Origin: Acidobacteriaceae bacterium
GTDB taxonomy: Bacteria; Acidobacteriota; Terriglobia; Terriglobales; Acidobacteriaceae
DNA length: 64,000 bases
Direction of reading: 5' to 3'
NCBI GenBank assembly: GCA_903642225.1
Contig: CAHJWI010000020.1
Coordinates: forward strand, 1-64,000
In this document: piece by piece, positions 36,784 through 45,953 of the stretch
Layout: each line of letters starts with the position of its first letter
Position numbering within the stretch: the stretch's first letter is position 1
Made by a program: the position numbers and the translations under genes
Notes under the pieces: model-generated
The model's input: the letters and a program-made list of their open reading frames with translations, nothing else
Database searches by the model: none
What the model was told of the DNA's origin: nothing

Positions 36784-39630
36784 TTACTCCGGACGGCGCT
36801 TGGGAGCACCGCCACGGCCCGGACCCGAACCTGGACCACGGAATGCCGGTCGCCCACCCGGTTTGCCGAAGCCGCCGGGTTTGCCACCACGATCGCTGCC
36901 AAAGCCGCTGCCGCCGAAGCGTGCGCCGCCGGGACCGGCAGAGTGCCCACCTGACTTGAACGCCGGTCGACCCTCGCCGGGTGCACCGGAAAAGCTGCTC
37001 CGGTTCGGCCGGTCAAAGCCACCGGGACGGGGCGCAAAACCACGTCGCTCCCCATCTCCGCTCGGAGTAAATGGACGACGCTCGCCATCTCCACGCGGTG
37101 TGAAGGGTCGGTCCCCACGGGGCGCAAACGGCTTGCGGTCGCCACCTTCACGCGGTGTGAACGGACGACGCTCGCCATCTCCGCGCGGCGTAAACGGACG
37201 GTCCCCACGTGGTGCGAACGGCTTCCGGTCCCCACCCTCACGTGGTGTGAATGAACGACGTTCGCCGTCTCCACGCGGTGTGAACGGACGGTCGCCACGA
37301 GGTGCGAACGGCTTGCGATCTCCACCCTCTCGCGGTGTGAACGGACGACGCTCGCCGTCTCCACGCGGTGTGAAGGGTCGGTCCCCACGGGGCGCGAACG
37401 GCTTGCGGTCGCCACCCTCACGCGGCGTGAATGGACGACGTTCGCCGTCCCCACGCGGTGTGAACGGACGATCACCACGCGGCGCGAACGGCTTCCGGTC
37501 TCCACTGTCACGCGGTGTGAATGGACGGCGTTCGCCATCTCCACGCGGTGTGAACGGACGATCCCCACGAGGTGCGAACGGTTTGCGGTCTCCACCTTCA
37601 CGCGGTGTGAATGGGCGACGTTCGCCATCTCCACGCGGTGTGAACGGACGATCCCCACGCGGCGCGAACGGTTTGCGGTCTCCACCTTCACGCGGTGTGA
37701 ATGGGCGACGTTCGCCATCTCCACGAGGCGTAAACGGCCGGTCCCCACGAGGTGCGAACGGCTTGCGGTCTCCGCCCTCACGCGGTGTGAACGGACGTCG
37801 CTCGCCGTCGCTACGCGGCGTGAACGGTCGGTCACCCTGTGGGCGTGCGGAGCGCTCCTCATCCCACGGACGTGCGAAGGACGGGCGATCGCTTCCACCA
37901 TCGCGCGGTGCATCGTCGCGGGCGATCGGACGGCGCTCACGGTCTGCGCCTCCTCCACCGAACGCGGGGCGTGCACCGCTGGAGCGATCACCTCGATTGA
38001 AAGCAGGAAGTCCGCCACCGCCGAAGCCGGGGCGACCGCCACGGTCGTTGCTGCGATCACGATCGCGCGCGCCGGCTGGCTTGCGAACCGGGTAGGCACC
38101 CGGACGACGCTCAGTCCCGGCCGACTCACCGCGCGTAGCACGCTCGTCCATGTCGGCTCGGCGATCGTCGGTCTCATACCGCGAGCGCTGCGCGGGGCGC
38201 GCCTGCGGAACGGTGTCATCCCCCGGCATTTCCGGCAGCGCTCCCGTGATGTGCAGCAGGGTCTTGCCTTCCATCACTAATGGCTCGAGCTGCCGTGTGG
38301 CGGACAGGCCGTTTACCACCTCACGCACGCGCGAACGCGCCGCCAGGGGCGACAGGAAAATTTCCATTTCGTCGCTGGTGGCCGCGACCGCCTGCGACAG
38401 ATACAGGCTGAGCAGGGCGCTGAGCGCGGTGGGTTGGCCGGCGTTCGCTCCCGCCTTCATATGCCGAACGAACCGGCCGGCCATCAACTCCCATTTTGCC
38501 GGCGCACCGTCCGCATCGGGCAGCGGGATCACGCGCTGGATGGCCCAAAGCTCCGTCAGCGCACGAAGAGTTGCAGAGTCCGTGATGCCCTGGCCCAGCT
38601 CCTGCGTGATCTCGTGCGGTGCCTGCGCGCCCTTGTCCTTTAGTATCTCGCACACCTTCACGGCGAGCGGAGACACACGCATGGGGCCGGTGGTAGAAGG
38701 TTCTGCCTTCCAGTTTTTATCGCCGCGCAGGGTGTACACGAAAGAGAATGCGCTCGCTGGCACCAGGAAATCCGGCTCACCGGTCGTCGATCCCAGCAGG
38801 TTCAGCGGAACAGCGGAACCGTCCTCAACAAGTCGCGCCAGGGTGCGGTGCACAGTCTCGCGCTCTTCCGCCGAAAAGCCGCTGATGGGCTCCGCCTCTG
38901 GTGCTGTCTCTTCGGCGGCGGCGGCAATGCGGTCTTCCTCGGCAATTTCATCGCCTTCGTCTTCCGCCAGCTCGTCATCGTTCGACAGCATGGTTTCGCG
39001 ATCAGACGGAATGTTGCCATCGCCGGCAAGCATGGCTTCGTCGCCTTCAGCGGTCGCGGGCTCGTCTTCGTCCTCGCTGTCATCGTCGTCTTCGGCGTCT
39101 TCCAGCTCGCCGTCCTCGCCTTCTACGCCGTCCTCATCATCGGAGCCATCATCTTCCGCGTCTTCGCCGGAAGGCTCGTCAGTTGCCTCTTCGTCTAAAC
39201 CTTCGTCAGAGTCTTGTTCCAGTTCTCCGTCTTCATCGTTCTCTTCGTCGTCTTCGGCGTCATCGTTCTCCTCGTCCTCGTCCTCGTCGTCGGAGTCCTC
39301 TTCGTCGTCCGAGTCTTCGTCGTCCAAACCATCCTCATCCAGATCGCCAACGGCGTAGGAGCTCTCTCCGCTCTCATCGAATGCCGTGGTCGCGCCAGCG
39401 GACTTCTTCGGCTTCGGCACCCAGTTGTTCTGCGGCCGGCCGAGCACGGCCTCTGCAAAGCTGGGCGCGGGTGTGGCGAACTGCGCGTGCGGATACAGCG
39501 GCACAAGGCCGGCCTCGTTCAGCCACGTGCGTACGCTGTCGGTGGTGCGGAGGGCGTCGCCGTTCTGGTGCCAAAGGGCCTTGCGAGCCAGTTCAAGTTG
39601 TCGGGGGGTTACGTTCTGTTGCGTTGCCAT
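36784..39630 (-). CDS. 948-aa protein with acidic tract, helical core and Arg-rich FTPR tandem repeats
   Basis: Not a known family as a whole. Residues 1-85 are a small folded-looking domain (TPRQLELARKALWHQNGDAL). About 90-225 are nearly all Asp/Glu/Ser/Gly. About 255-480 are a helical core with winged-helix flavour (ERETVHRTLARLVEDG, SPLAVKVCEILKDKGAQAP, HEITQELGQGITDSATLRAL, VREVVNGLSATRQLEPLV). From about 490 the protein is Arg/Gly/Pro-rich, including nine 30-residue repeats of GDRPFTPRGDGERRPFTPR plus EGGDRKPFAPR. It ends in RGG-like sequence (GGPRGRGG class, basic). Opposite charges at the two ends suggest self-association or RNA binding. The start ATG at 39630 fits the folded N-terminus. 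Confidence 0.85.
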   Translation of the reverse strand: MATQQNVTPRQLELARKALWHQNGDALRTTDSVRTWLNEAGLVPLYPHAQFATPAPSFAEAVLGRPQNNWVPKPKKSAGATTAFDESGESSYAVGDLDEDGLDDEDSDDEEDSDDEDEDEENDDAEDDEENDEDGELEQDSDEGLDEEATDEPSGEDAEDDGSDDEDGVEGEDGELEDAEDDDDSEDEDEPATAEGDEAMLAGDGNIPSDRETMLSNDDELAEDEGDEIAEEDRIAAAAEETAPEAEPISGFSAEERETVHRTLARLVEDGSAVPLNLLGSTTGEPDFLVPASAFSFVYTLRGDKNWKAEPSTTGPMRVSPLAVKVCEILKDKGAQAPHEITQELGQGITDSATLRALTELWAIQRVIPLPDADGAPAKWELMAGRFVRHMKAGANAGQPTALSALLSLYLSQAVAATSDEMEIFLSPLAARSRVREVVNGLSATRQLEPLVMEGKTLLHITGALPEMPGDDTVPQARPAQRSRYETDDRRADMDERATRGESAGTERRPGAYPVRKPAGARDRDRSNDRGGRPGFGGGGLPAFNRGDRSSGARPAFGGGGADRERRPIARDDAPRDGGSDRPSFARPWDEERSARPQGDRPFTPRSDGERRPFTPREGGDRKPFAPRGDRPFTPRGDGERRPFTPREGGDRKPFAPRGDRPFTPRGDGERRPFTPREGGDRKPFAPRGDRPFTPRGDGERRPFTPRDSGDRKPFAPRGDRPFTPRGDGERRPFTPREGGDRKPFAPRGDRPFTPRGDGERRPFTPREGGDRKPFAPRGDRPFTPRGDGERRSFTPREGGDRKPFAPRGDRPFTPRGDGERRPFTPREGGDRKPFAPRGDRPFTPRGDGERRPFTPSGDGERRGFAPRPGGFDRPNRSSFSGAPGEGRPAFKSGGHSAGPGGARFGGSGFGSDRGGKPGGFGKPGGRPAFRGPGSGPGRGGAPKRRPE
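37027..37836 (-). repeat. Nine tandem 90-bp coding repeats
   Basis: Nine units of exactly 90 bp encode 30 residues each, read in one frame of the 948-aa protein. Each unit is itself three runs of about 8-11 residues ending in PF(T/A)PR. Units differ mostly at third codon positions while residues stay constant, apart from single changes (Ser for Gly or Pro, Asp-Ser for Glu-Gly, and a degenerate last unit). That pattern points to selection on the protein. Confidence 0.95.
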
Positions 39631-39969
39631 TTTCAGGCCTTTCCGTGTGGGCGGCGTGTGCCGGGATGTTACCCCTGGATGCCACGCCTGCCGGTTCGGG
39701 CAGGAACAACCCTGCCGTCCATCGCAGTCCGGGCGCCGCGGAGACTACCCCCGGCCGCCTGCTGCCAATTGCTTCTCTCATGTGTTGGATGGGAGTCCGC
39801 CTGAAACGGCTGGCACCGTTTCGCGAATCTCTCTGGCCCGGTGTGTCCCCTGGTGCGACACGGCCTGCATCATCCTGGTGGTTCGTCGCCGGGGGAGTCC
39901 GCCCCGGTCAAGCTACAGTGCCCCTGTCTGTCTCGCGGAACAGCTTTATGCAGGGCTTGCCCGCCCGCT
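39631..39969. other. Intergenic region upstream of the FTPR-repeat gene, 339 bp
   Basis: No gene supported. GGGAGTCCGCC occurs twice in the same orientation (39791-39801 and 39893-39903), 102 bp apart. A GTGTC/GACAC stem lies near 39843-39861. These could be operator sites or parts of a structured leader for the repeat protein gene. Confidence 0.4.
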
Positions 39970-42171
39970 CTAAATCCGCTGGAAGGCTCGCTGAATCTCC
40001 TTATGAGCATACCGCAACGCGATGGGCCTGCCATGCGGACAGGCCATGGGGTTCTCCGTTTTGCCCAGTTCGTCGAGCAGCCACTGCATCTTGCTGATCT
40101 CCAGCGGCATGTGGATCTTGACCGCCGCGTGGCACGCAATGCTCGCTGCGATGCGGCGGCGGCGCACCTCCATGTTGTCGGCCTGGGCGGCGTCGTCCTC
40201 GACCTGAAGCAATTCCGCCAGCGCCAGCTCCAGCTCCTTGCCCTCCAGGCCTACCGGCGCTGCCTTCACCGCCAGCGTGCGCGGCCCAAACGGCTCCGCC
40301 TCAAACCCGTTGCGCGCCAGTTCCGCTGCCATGCCGGCAAAGTTCGCCATCTGCGCCGGCATCAGGTCAATCAGCAGCGGCATCAGCAGGCGTTGTCGTT
40401 GCACGCGCTCCGTCTGACGCTCGCGCAGAACCTTCTCAAACAGGATGCGCTCATGCGCCACGTGCTGGTCAATGATCCACAGCCCCTCTTCGTTCACCGC
40501 CAGAATGAAGGAGTCCTGCACCTGGCCCAGGGGCCGCAGACCAGCCAGCCCATTCAGGTTTGCCGTGTCCTCAATGCGTTCGGCTATGGGTGCAATGGCA
40601 AGCGTGCCGGGCGGCAGGTGCGTTCGACTATGCGCATCCGGCAGCATCATCCTGCCTTCCACACCTCGGTTGTCCCACGCCTCGCTTCTGAGACGTGGGG
40701 CGTCCGCTGAACGGAAGTCCGCAAATGCAGCAACGGAACCTGCACTCTCACTGCCGATCAACAACGGATCGGGTGAATCCCCCAACCGCATCCCGTCAGA
40801 GAATGCCAGCCTCCCCGGAATCGCCGCCTCGCGTCTCGGTGCCAACGAAAAACTCTCTGCGTCGCCGGCGTCCACGACGTCGCTCACCCGCGCCAGCTCC
40901 CGTGCCTCGCGCTCACGCTCCTCCGCCGACATGGCTTCGCGAATCTGGTGCTCGCTCCACGGCGCATCGCTGCCCGGGCCGGGCCCGCGAAGTATTGGGT
41001 CCATGTCGATGCCGTCGCTCCGGCCGTCCAGCAGTGAGTCCCCGGCCTGTGGCGTATCGGCACCGGCCTCCCCACCGAAGCTCAGCGCCTGCAAGAAGCT
41101 CGCTGCGGGCCGCGCCTTCATCACCGTGTTGCGCACCGCGTCCCGCACAAAGTCGTGCACAAAGCTCGACTGACGAAACCGCACCTCCGTTTTGGCCGGG
41201 TGCACGTTCACATCCACTTCACCCGGCGGCATCTCCAAAAACAGCAGAACAACAGGAAATGACGTGGGCGGCAGGATGTTCCGGTAGGCCTCCGTCAGCG
41301 CATGCAGAATCAGTCGGTCGCGCACCTGCCGTCCGTTCACAAACACGTAAATCGAACCGCGATTCAGCTTCTGCAGCTCCGGCTTTGACACAAAACCGCG
41401 CACCCGTAGAAAGCCAGGCTCCGGCTTCTCGTAGTCGGCTTCCCTGCGCCACGGTGGCGGCTCCGGTATGCCCACTCGCGCAAAGTCCAGCTCCGCCGCG
41501 CAAGGCAGCATGTCTTTGCTCACGTCGTGGCCCAGCACCTGGAAGAGCCGCTCGCTTGCATCCCGCACCGCCGGCGCCACGAGCAAGGCCTGGGTCGACG
41601 AGTGCAGCTCAAAGTGCTTCTCAGGGTGTGCCAGCGCGTAGTGCGTCACCAGCGCGGCGATGTGGCTCAACTCCGTCGGCTCACTCTTCAGAAATTTGCG
41701 CCGCGCCGGCACGTTAAAGAAGAGGTCGCGGATGGCCAGCGTGGTCCCCGCGGGTGCGCCTGTGTCCTCTACCCGCGTCATCTTGCCGCCAACGATTTCA
41801 ATCCGCGTGCCCACCTCGTCGTCTGCCGCACGCGTCTCCAATTCCACCCGCGCAACGGACGCGATGGAGGGGAGCGCCTCCCCGCGAAATCCCAGCGTCG
41901 CAATGTGCAACAGGTCGTCCGCGGTCCTTAGCTTGCTCGTTGCATGCCGTTCGAACGCCAGCATCGCGTCATCCCGGCCCATGCCGCAGCCATTGTCCAC
42001 GATGCGGATCAGCTTGCGGCCGCCACCTTCGACTTCCACCCGGATGCGCGTCGCACCCGCATCGACGGAGTTCTCCAGCAGCTCTTTCACCACGCTGGCC
42101 GGCCGCTCCACCACCTCGCCCGCGGCAATCTGGTTCGCGACCTGGTCACTCAACACCCGAATACGGCCCAT
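39970..42171 (-). CDS. mutL: DNA mismatch repair protein MutL
   Basis: 733 aa. The N-terminal GHKL ATPase domain shows IAAGEVVERPASVVKELLEN, DNGCGM, ATLGFRGEALPSIASVA and the DVNVHPAKTEVRF strand. The C-terminal dimer domain has the endonuclease motif DQHVAHERILFE (DQHA(x)2E(x)4E type) and closing CPHGRP, so this is the nicking type of MutL found outside methyl-directed repair bacteria. A long linker (about 350-540) joins them and carries an in-frame palindromic repeat. The ATG at 42171 begins MGRIRVLSDQVANQI, the family start; the 31 codons upstream are not coding-like. No mutS nearby. Confidence 0.96.
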   Translation of the reverse strand: MGRIRVLSDQVANQIAAGEVVERPASVVKELLENSVDAGATRIRVEVEGGGRKLIRIVDNGCGMGRDDAMLAFERHATSKLRTADDLLHIATLGFRGEALPSIASVARVELETRAADDEVGTRIEIVGGKMTRVEDTGAPAGTTLAIRDLFFNVPARRKFLKSEPTELSHIAALVTHYALAHPEKHFELHSSTQALLVAPAVRDASERLFQVLGHDVSKDMLPCAAELDFARVGIPEPPPWRREADYEKPEPGFLRVRGFVSKPELQKLNRGSIYVFVNGRQVRDRLILHALTEAYRNILPPTSFPVVLLFLEMPPGEVDVNVHPAKTEVRFRQSSFVHDFVRDAVRNTVMKARPAASFLQALSFGGEAGADTPQAGDSLLDGRSDGIDMDPILRGPGPGSDAPWSEHQIREAMSAEEREREARELARVSDVVDAGDAESFSLAPRREAAIPGRLAFSDGMRLGDSPDPLLIGSESAGSVAAFADFRSADAPRLRSEAWDNRGVEGRMMLPDAHSRTHLPPGTLAIAPIAERIEDTANLNGLAGLRPLGQVQDSFILAVNEEGLWIIDQHVAHERILFEKVLRERQTERVQRQRLLMPLLIDLMPAQMANFAGMAAELARNGFEAEPFGPRTLAVKAAPVGLEGKELELALAELLQVEDDAAQADNMEVRRRRIAASIACHAAVKIHMPLEISKMQWLLDELGKTENPMACPHGRPIALRYAHKEIQRAFQRI
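40674..40699. repeat. Palindromic repeat read in frame within the mutL linker
   Basis: On the minus strand CCCACGTCTC and GAGGCGTGGG enclose a 6-base loop, giving a 10-bp stem with one G-T pair. Flanks GACGCC and ACAACC extend the likeness to the glmS element. The GAC-GCC-CCA end encodes Asp-Ala-Pro (Ala near residue 491), followed by RLRSEAWDNRG, which has no counterpart in typical MutL linkers. Confidence 0.7.
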
Positions 42172-42328
42172 GGAGCAAGTGTAGGGCTTCCATTTATAAG
42201 GACGAGACCCGCACGCCTGAATCGGTGACGCGAAATGTCGCGCAACAGACAAGGCTTGTGTCAACAGCCGCGCATAGACGGTGTCGGCTAACGGACATTA
42301 TAATTTCTGATCTCAGAAGTGGTGGCCT

Positions 42329-42739
42329 ATGCGCAATTTTTCGACAGTGATTTGCGTTGGACAGGAAATTCGACTTCTCGACGTCCGTTCTCAGGTGCTC
42401 CGCACGCGTTTCGCCACAGTCCTGTATGGAGGGCCCGCCGACCTGTACAGACTTCTGGCACAGCATCCGTTCGACTTGCTAGTGCTCTGTCACACGCTGT
42501 CTGAAGAGGAAAGCCATGAGGCCGCAGCGCGGTTTCTCGCATGCAATCCGGGCGGAGCCATTCTTGCGATGTATACGCACCATACAACGTTCTCTCTGAA
42601 AGAAGCGGATGCCTCTGTTCCTGCCCTGGCGGGTCCGCAACGCATGTTCCACGCTGTAGACGGCCTGCAGCAACATGGCATGCCACGCTTTGCCCTTTCA
42701 CCATACTTGCAGGCCGCTCCGCCGCCTCACCCGCGATAA
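42329..42739 (+). CDS. Pseudo-receiver domain protein (first of a tandem pair)
   Basis: 136 aa, a single alpha/beta domain with the rhythm of a response-regulator receiver: strand VICVGQEIRLLDVRSQVL, TVLYGGPADLYRLL, strand DLLVLCHTLSEEESHEAA, and strand GAILAMYTHH. The phospho-acceptor Asp expected after the third strand is Cys-His here, and the acidic pocket in the first loop is Gly-Gln-Glu, so phosphorylation is unlikely. It would act as a phosphorylation-independent binding module. Start chosen by alignment with its paralogue. Confidence 0.75.
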   Translation: MRNFSTVICVGQEIRLLDVRSQVLRTRFATVLYGGPADLYRLLAQHPFDLLVLCHTLSEEESHEAAARFLACNPGGAILAMYTHHTTFSLKEADASVPALAGPQRMFHAVDGLQQHGMPRFALSPYLQAAPPPHPR

Positions 42740-42913
42740 CCCGGTCCCCGACCTGGCTCAACACTGCATACGACCAATATCGAGGCTTACACAGCAAGGC
42801 TGAATGATGGACGTAACACTACGGCCTGAAACGCCGCATGGCCTATATTGCGCACGTGGCTGCAGCAATTTGAGCGGTTACCCATACTCAACACAGCTGC
42901 ACGACGGTGCCCT

Positions 42914-43297
42914 ATGCAGGACTTCTCAGCAGTGCTTTGCGTTGGACACGACATTGACCTTCTCAACGTGCGTTCCGCAGTGCTTCGCACTCGCTTTCTA
43001 ACGGTATCCAGCGGGGTGCCGGCCGATGTACAAAGACTCTTGCCGGAACGGGCTTTCGCTCTGATGGTGCTTTGCCACACACTCAGCCAGGTGCAGTGCA
43101 AGGAAGCGGTTAAGCAATTCCACGGCGCCAACCCGGATGGAGCGGTCCTTGCAGTGTGCACACTACATACGACCTTCTCTCTGGAAGAGGCGGATGTGTC
43201 TGTTGCCGCCCTGGCAGGTCCACAATGCATGTTCGACGCCGTTGAAGGGCTGCAGCACAGGGGTATGGCTCGTTTTGGGCGAGTCCTGCCCACATAG
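42914..43297 (+). CDS. Pseudo-receiver domain protein (second of a tandem pair)
   Basis: 127 aa, paralogue of the gene just upstream: VLCVGHDIDLLNVRSAVLRTRF, SSGVPADVQRLLPERAFALMV, LCHTLSQVQCKEAV, GAVLAVCTLHTTFSLEEADVSV and LAGPQCMFDAVEGLQ. It keeps the Leu-Cys-His in place of the phospho-Asp. Aligning the two copies sets this start at the ATG 42914, although the frame opens at 42848. The 174-bp spacer between the copies shows no gene. The shared CVG-LRTRF-LCHTLS blocks and similar DNA around both starts show a tandem duplication. Confidence 0.75.
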   Translation: MQDFSAVLCVGHDIDLLNVRSAVLRTRFLTVSSGVPADVQRLLPERAFALMVLCHTLSQVQCKEAVKQFHGANPDGAVLAVCTLHTTFSLEEADVSVAALAGPQCMFDAVEGLQHRGMARFGRVLPT

Positions 43298-43442
43298 CAG
43301 ACGTATTTAGTTGATGTACGCCGACTTATGCACTTCCAGCATGTCACGTCAAGAGACGAGCAGCGTCGCTACACCATGCGTGCCAGAGCTGAACGCTACC
43401 GACACAGCCGTTAAGTACGTTTTGCAGACGACCCGGCATTGT

Positions 43443-45929
43443 CTACCTCACAGTGGTGGTCGAGGCTGAATACGGCAGACGTTCCAACCCCCACGACTTA
43501 TTTGGCAATGCTCCCATCACGAATCGCAACTCCCCACCACGACTTACTTCTTCCTGCGTCAGGAAAGTCCGATTTATGAGCTTCCCATTGAAGGTCACCG
43601 ACTGCACATACCCATTCGCCGCACTCAGCTCCGGCGCACTTACTGTTAGTGCCTTTCCATTTCCCAAGTGCACCTCTGCATAGCGAACAAATGGTCGACC
43701 GATGACATACTGATTTGCACCCGGCGCCACCGGGTAAAACCCCAGCGATGTAAACAGCAACCACGCCGACATCTGTCCCAGGTCATCGTTCCCGACCAGA
43801 CCATCCGGTGTCGGCTTGTACTGCGACTCCACAACCTGTTTCAGCCGCTCCTGCGTGCGCCAAGGCTCACCGGCGTAGTCATACAGATAGGCTAAATGGT
43901 GGCTTGGCTCGTTGCCGTGAATGTACTGGCCGATCATGCCGCTAATGTCCTCCACATCCGCATAGCGCGCCATGTCTACCTTCTGGTCAAACATCTCGTC
44001 CAGCTTCTTGACCAGCGCACGCGGCCCGCCCAGCGCGGTAATCAGGCCTGCCTCGTCCTGCGGCTCATACCAGCTGTACTGCCACGCATTGCCCTCGGTA
44101 AAGCCGCTTCCGCTGCCCGCCGCCGCAGGGTCAAACGGCTCGCGCCACGTACCGTCCGCTGTGCGTGGCCGTACAAAGCCCACCTTTGTATCGAAGACGT
44201 TCTTCCAGTTCCCCGCACGCTTCTCAAACCGGGACGCGACGTCAGCCCGTCCCAGCTTCCGCGCCACCTGCGCAATGCACCAGTCGTCAAACGCATACTC
44301 CACCGTCTGCGACACCGCCTCGTCGTGACTCGCATCCCCCACTGGCACGTACGCCAGCTTCATGTACTCGCCCAGGTGCCCGTACGGTTCATAGTCCGCG
44401 CTCGCCACCATCGCATCCAGCGCTGCGTTGGCGTCAAAGCCGGTACCTTTGCCGATGGGTTTATCCAACCCCTTCATCACCGCATCTGCAATCACCGGAA
44501 TGCTGTGATAGCCGATCATGCACCACGTCTCGATGCCCTGAAACTGCCACACCGGCAGCACCCCAAACGGACTCTCGCGGTAGGACGCAAGCATCGACTG
44601 CACCAGATCATCGGTAAACTGCGGCGGCTCCAACAGGGTCATCAGCGGCTGCTCTGCGCGGTACGTATCCCACAGCGATAATGACGACACAAACGTCCAC
44701 GCCGGTTTGCCATCCTTGCCCACCGGCACCCGGTGCACCTGGTTATCCGGTCCGCGGTACTCCCCGTCCACGTCCATGCTCACCGTCGGCGCCAGCAGCG
44801 AGTGATACAGCGCGGTATACAGATTTCGGCGCATCGAATCGTCGGCATCGATCCTCATCACGCCCAGCGCGGAACGCCACTTCTCGGCCGCCGCAGCTCG
44901 CACCGCGTCGAAGTCGAATCCCGGCACCTCCGCGTCAAGGTTCGCAATCGAGTTCTCCTCGCTTACCGGAGAGATCGCCACCTTTACCACAACTTCCATC
45001 GTCGGCCTGCCGTCCGCCGGCCGCCACTGCGCCGCGCATTCAGGACGGCCTGCCTTGCAAGCACGCGACACCTGGTCGTACCCCGACCGTGCAAAGTCAA
45101 AGATCCCCACCAGGCCACGACCTTCAATTGACTGTGTATTCGCCGGTCCATCCCCCGGCGTCTTGAACCCGCCGTAGAGTACTGGCTGATCCTCGCGGTC
45201 ATACAGGTGCGTACCAGCTACCGGCGCAGAAAACCGCAGCGCAAAGTAGAGCTGCCGTCCCTTTGCCCATCCCCGCGTCTCCCGCATGCCCGTTACTGTC
45301 ACCACACCCGCTCCAGTATCTCGACGCACACGCATACGCGACCAAAGTACCTTGCCCGGGTAGTTGTAAATGGAAGACCGTAAATCCACGAGTAAGTGCG
45401 CCGGTTTGTCCGCCGAAAAGGTATACCGGTGCACACCCACGCGCGTCGTCGCCGTAAGTTCGGCACGCACGCGGTAATCATCCAGCGTTACGGCATAGTA
45501 CCCAGGCTTCGCTGTCTCTGTGGCATGCGAGAATTTTGACCTGTACCCGCTGCCGGGCTTGTCGATCTCACCCGGATCGAGCCGGACATCTCCACTTATC
45601 GGCTGCACCAGCACATCGCCCAGGTCACTATGCCCCGCGCCGGAAAAGTGTGTGTGACTGAAGCCGAGGATCGTTGTATCGGAATACCTGTACCCCGCAG
45701 CCCACTTATAACTCTGCTTGAACGGCCGTATCTGCGTATCCGGAGAGAGCTGCACCATGCCGAACGGCACCGTCGCACCCGGATAGGTGTGCCCCTCCGC
45801 ACCCGTCCCCACCATTGGATCTACCGCGTCATATCCGTTCATCTGTCCAGAAGCTTGCGCAAGCGTTCGCGAAGAGCTTACAGACAGCAAGGCAACAAGC
45901 AGAAGGGCAGAGAAGTGGCGAAAAGGCAT
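43443..45929 (-). CDS. GH92 family glycoside hydrolase (alpha-mannosidase type)
   Basis: About 828 aa, secreted (FRHFSALLLVALLSVSSSRTLA). GH92 enzymes are calcium-dependent exo-alpha-mannosidases. Typical marks: VDPMVGTGAEGHTYPGATVPFGMVQLSPD at the front, YRYSDTTILGFSHTHFSGAG, then ALYHSLLAPT, LSLWDTYRAEQPL, the GIETWCMIGYHSIPVIADA block, GNAWQYSWYEPQD and the GNEPSHHLAYLYDY-GQMSAWLLFTSLGFYPV region with the catalytic acids. ATG 45929 begins the signal peptide; a frame opens 6 codons earlier. It follows the glycan operon on the same strand and may process a product of it or host glycans. Confidence 0.93.
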   Translation of the reverse strand: MPFRHFSALLLVALLSVSSSRTLAQASGQMNGYDAVDPMVGTGAEGHTYPGATVPFGMVQLSPDTQIRPFKQSYKWAAGYRYSDTTILGFSHTHFSGAGHSDLGDVLVQPISGDVRLDPGEIDKPGSGYRSKFSHATETAKPGYYAVTLDDYRVRAELTATTRVGVHRYTFSADKPAHLLVDLRSSIYNYPGKVLWSRMRVRRDTGAGVVTVTGMRETRGWAKGRQLYFALRFSAPVAGTHLYDREDQPVLYGGFKTPGDGPANTQSIEGRGLVGIFDFARSGYDQVSRACKAGRPECAAQWRPADGRPTMEVVVKVAISPVSEENSIANLDAEVPGFDFDAVRAAAAEKWRSALGVMRIDADDSMRRNLYTALYHSLLAPTVSMDVDGEYRGPDNQVHRVPVGKDGKPAWTFVSSLSLWDTYRAEQPLMTLLEPPQFTDDLVQSMLASYRESPFGVLPVWQFQGIETWCMIGYHSIPVIADAVMKGLDKPIGKGTGFDANAALDAMVASADYEPYGHLGEYMKLAYVPVGDASHDEAVSQTVEYAFDDWCIAQVARKLGRADVASRFEKRAGNWKNVFDTKVGFVRPRTADGTWREPFDPAAAGSGSGFTEGNAWQYSWYEPQDEAGLITALGGPRALVKKLDEMFDQKVDMARYADVEDISGMIGQYIHGNEPSHHLAYLYDYAGEPWRTQERLKQVVESQYKPTPDGLVGNDDLGQMSAWLLFTSLGFYPVAPGANQYVIGRPFVRYAEVHLGNGKALTVSAPELSAANGYVQSVTFNGKLINRTFLTQEEVSRGGELRFVMGALPNKSWGLERLPYSASTTTVR

Positions 45930-45953
45930 GAAGCGATTGTCTCTCAAACTTCG

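Noticed and set aside
37027-37836. Regularly spaced repeats resembling a CRISPR array
   Set aside because: Units are exactly 90 bp, contiguous with no unique spacers, and read as a 30-residue protein repeat in one frame.
36746-38095. 449-codon plus-strand open frame with RSPSPRGVNG-like repeats
   Set aside because: It is the antisense reading of the 90-bp repeats; silent-site variation favours the minus-strand protein.
39631-39969. Possible riboswitch upstream of the FTPR-repeat gene
   Set aside because: No known riboswitch core could be matched; only short stems and a direct repeat are visible.
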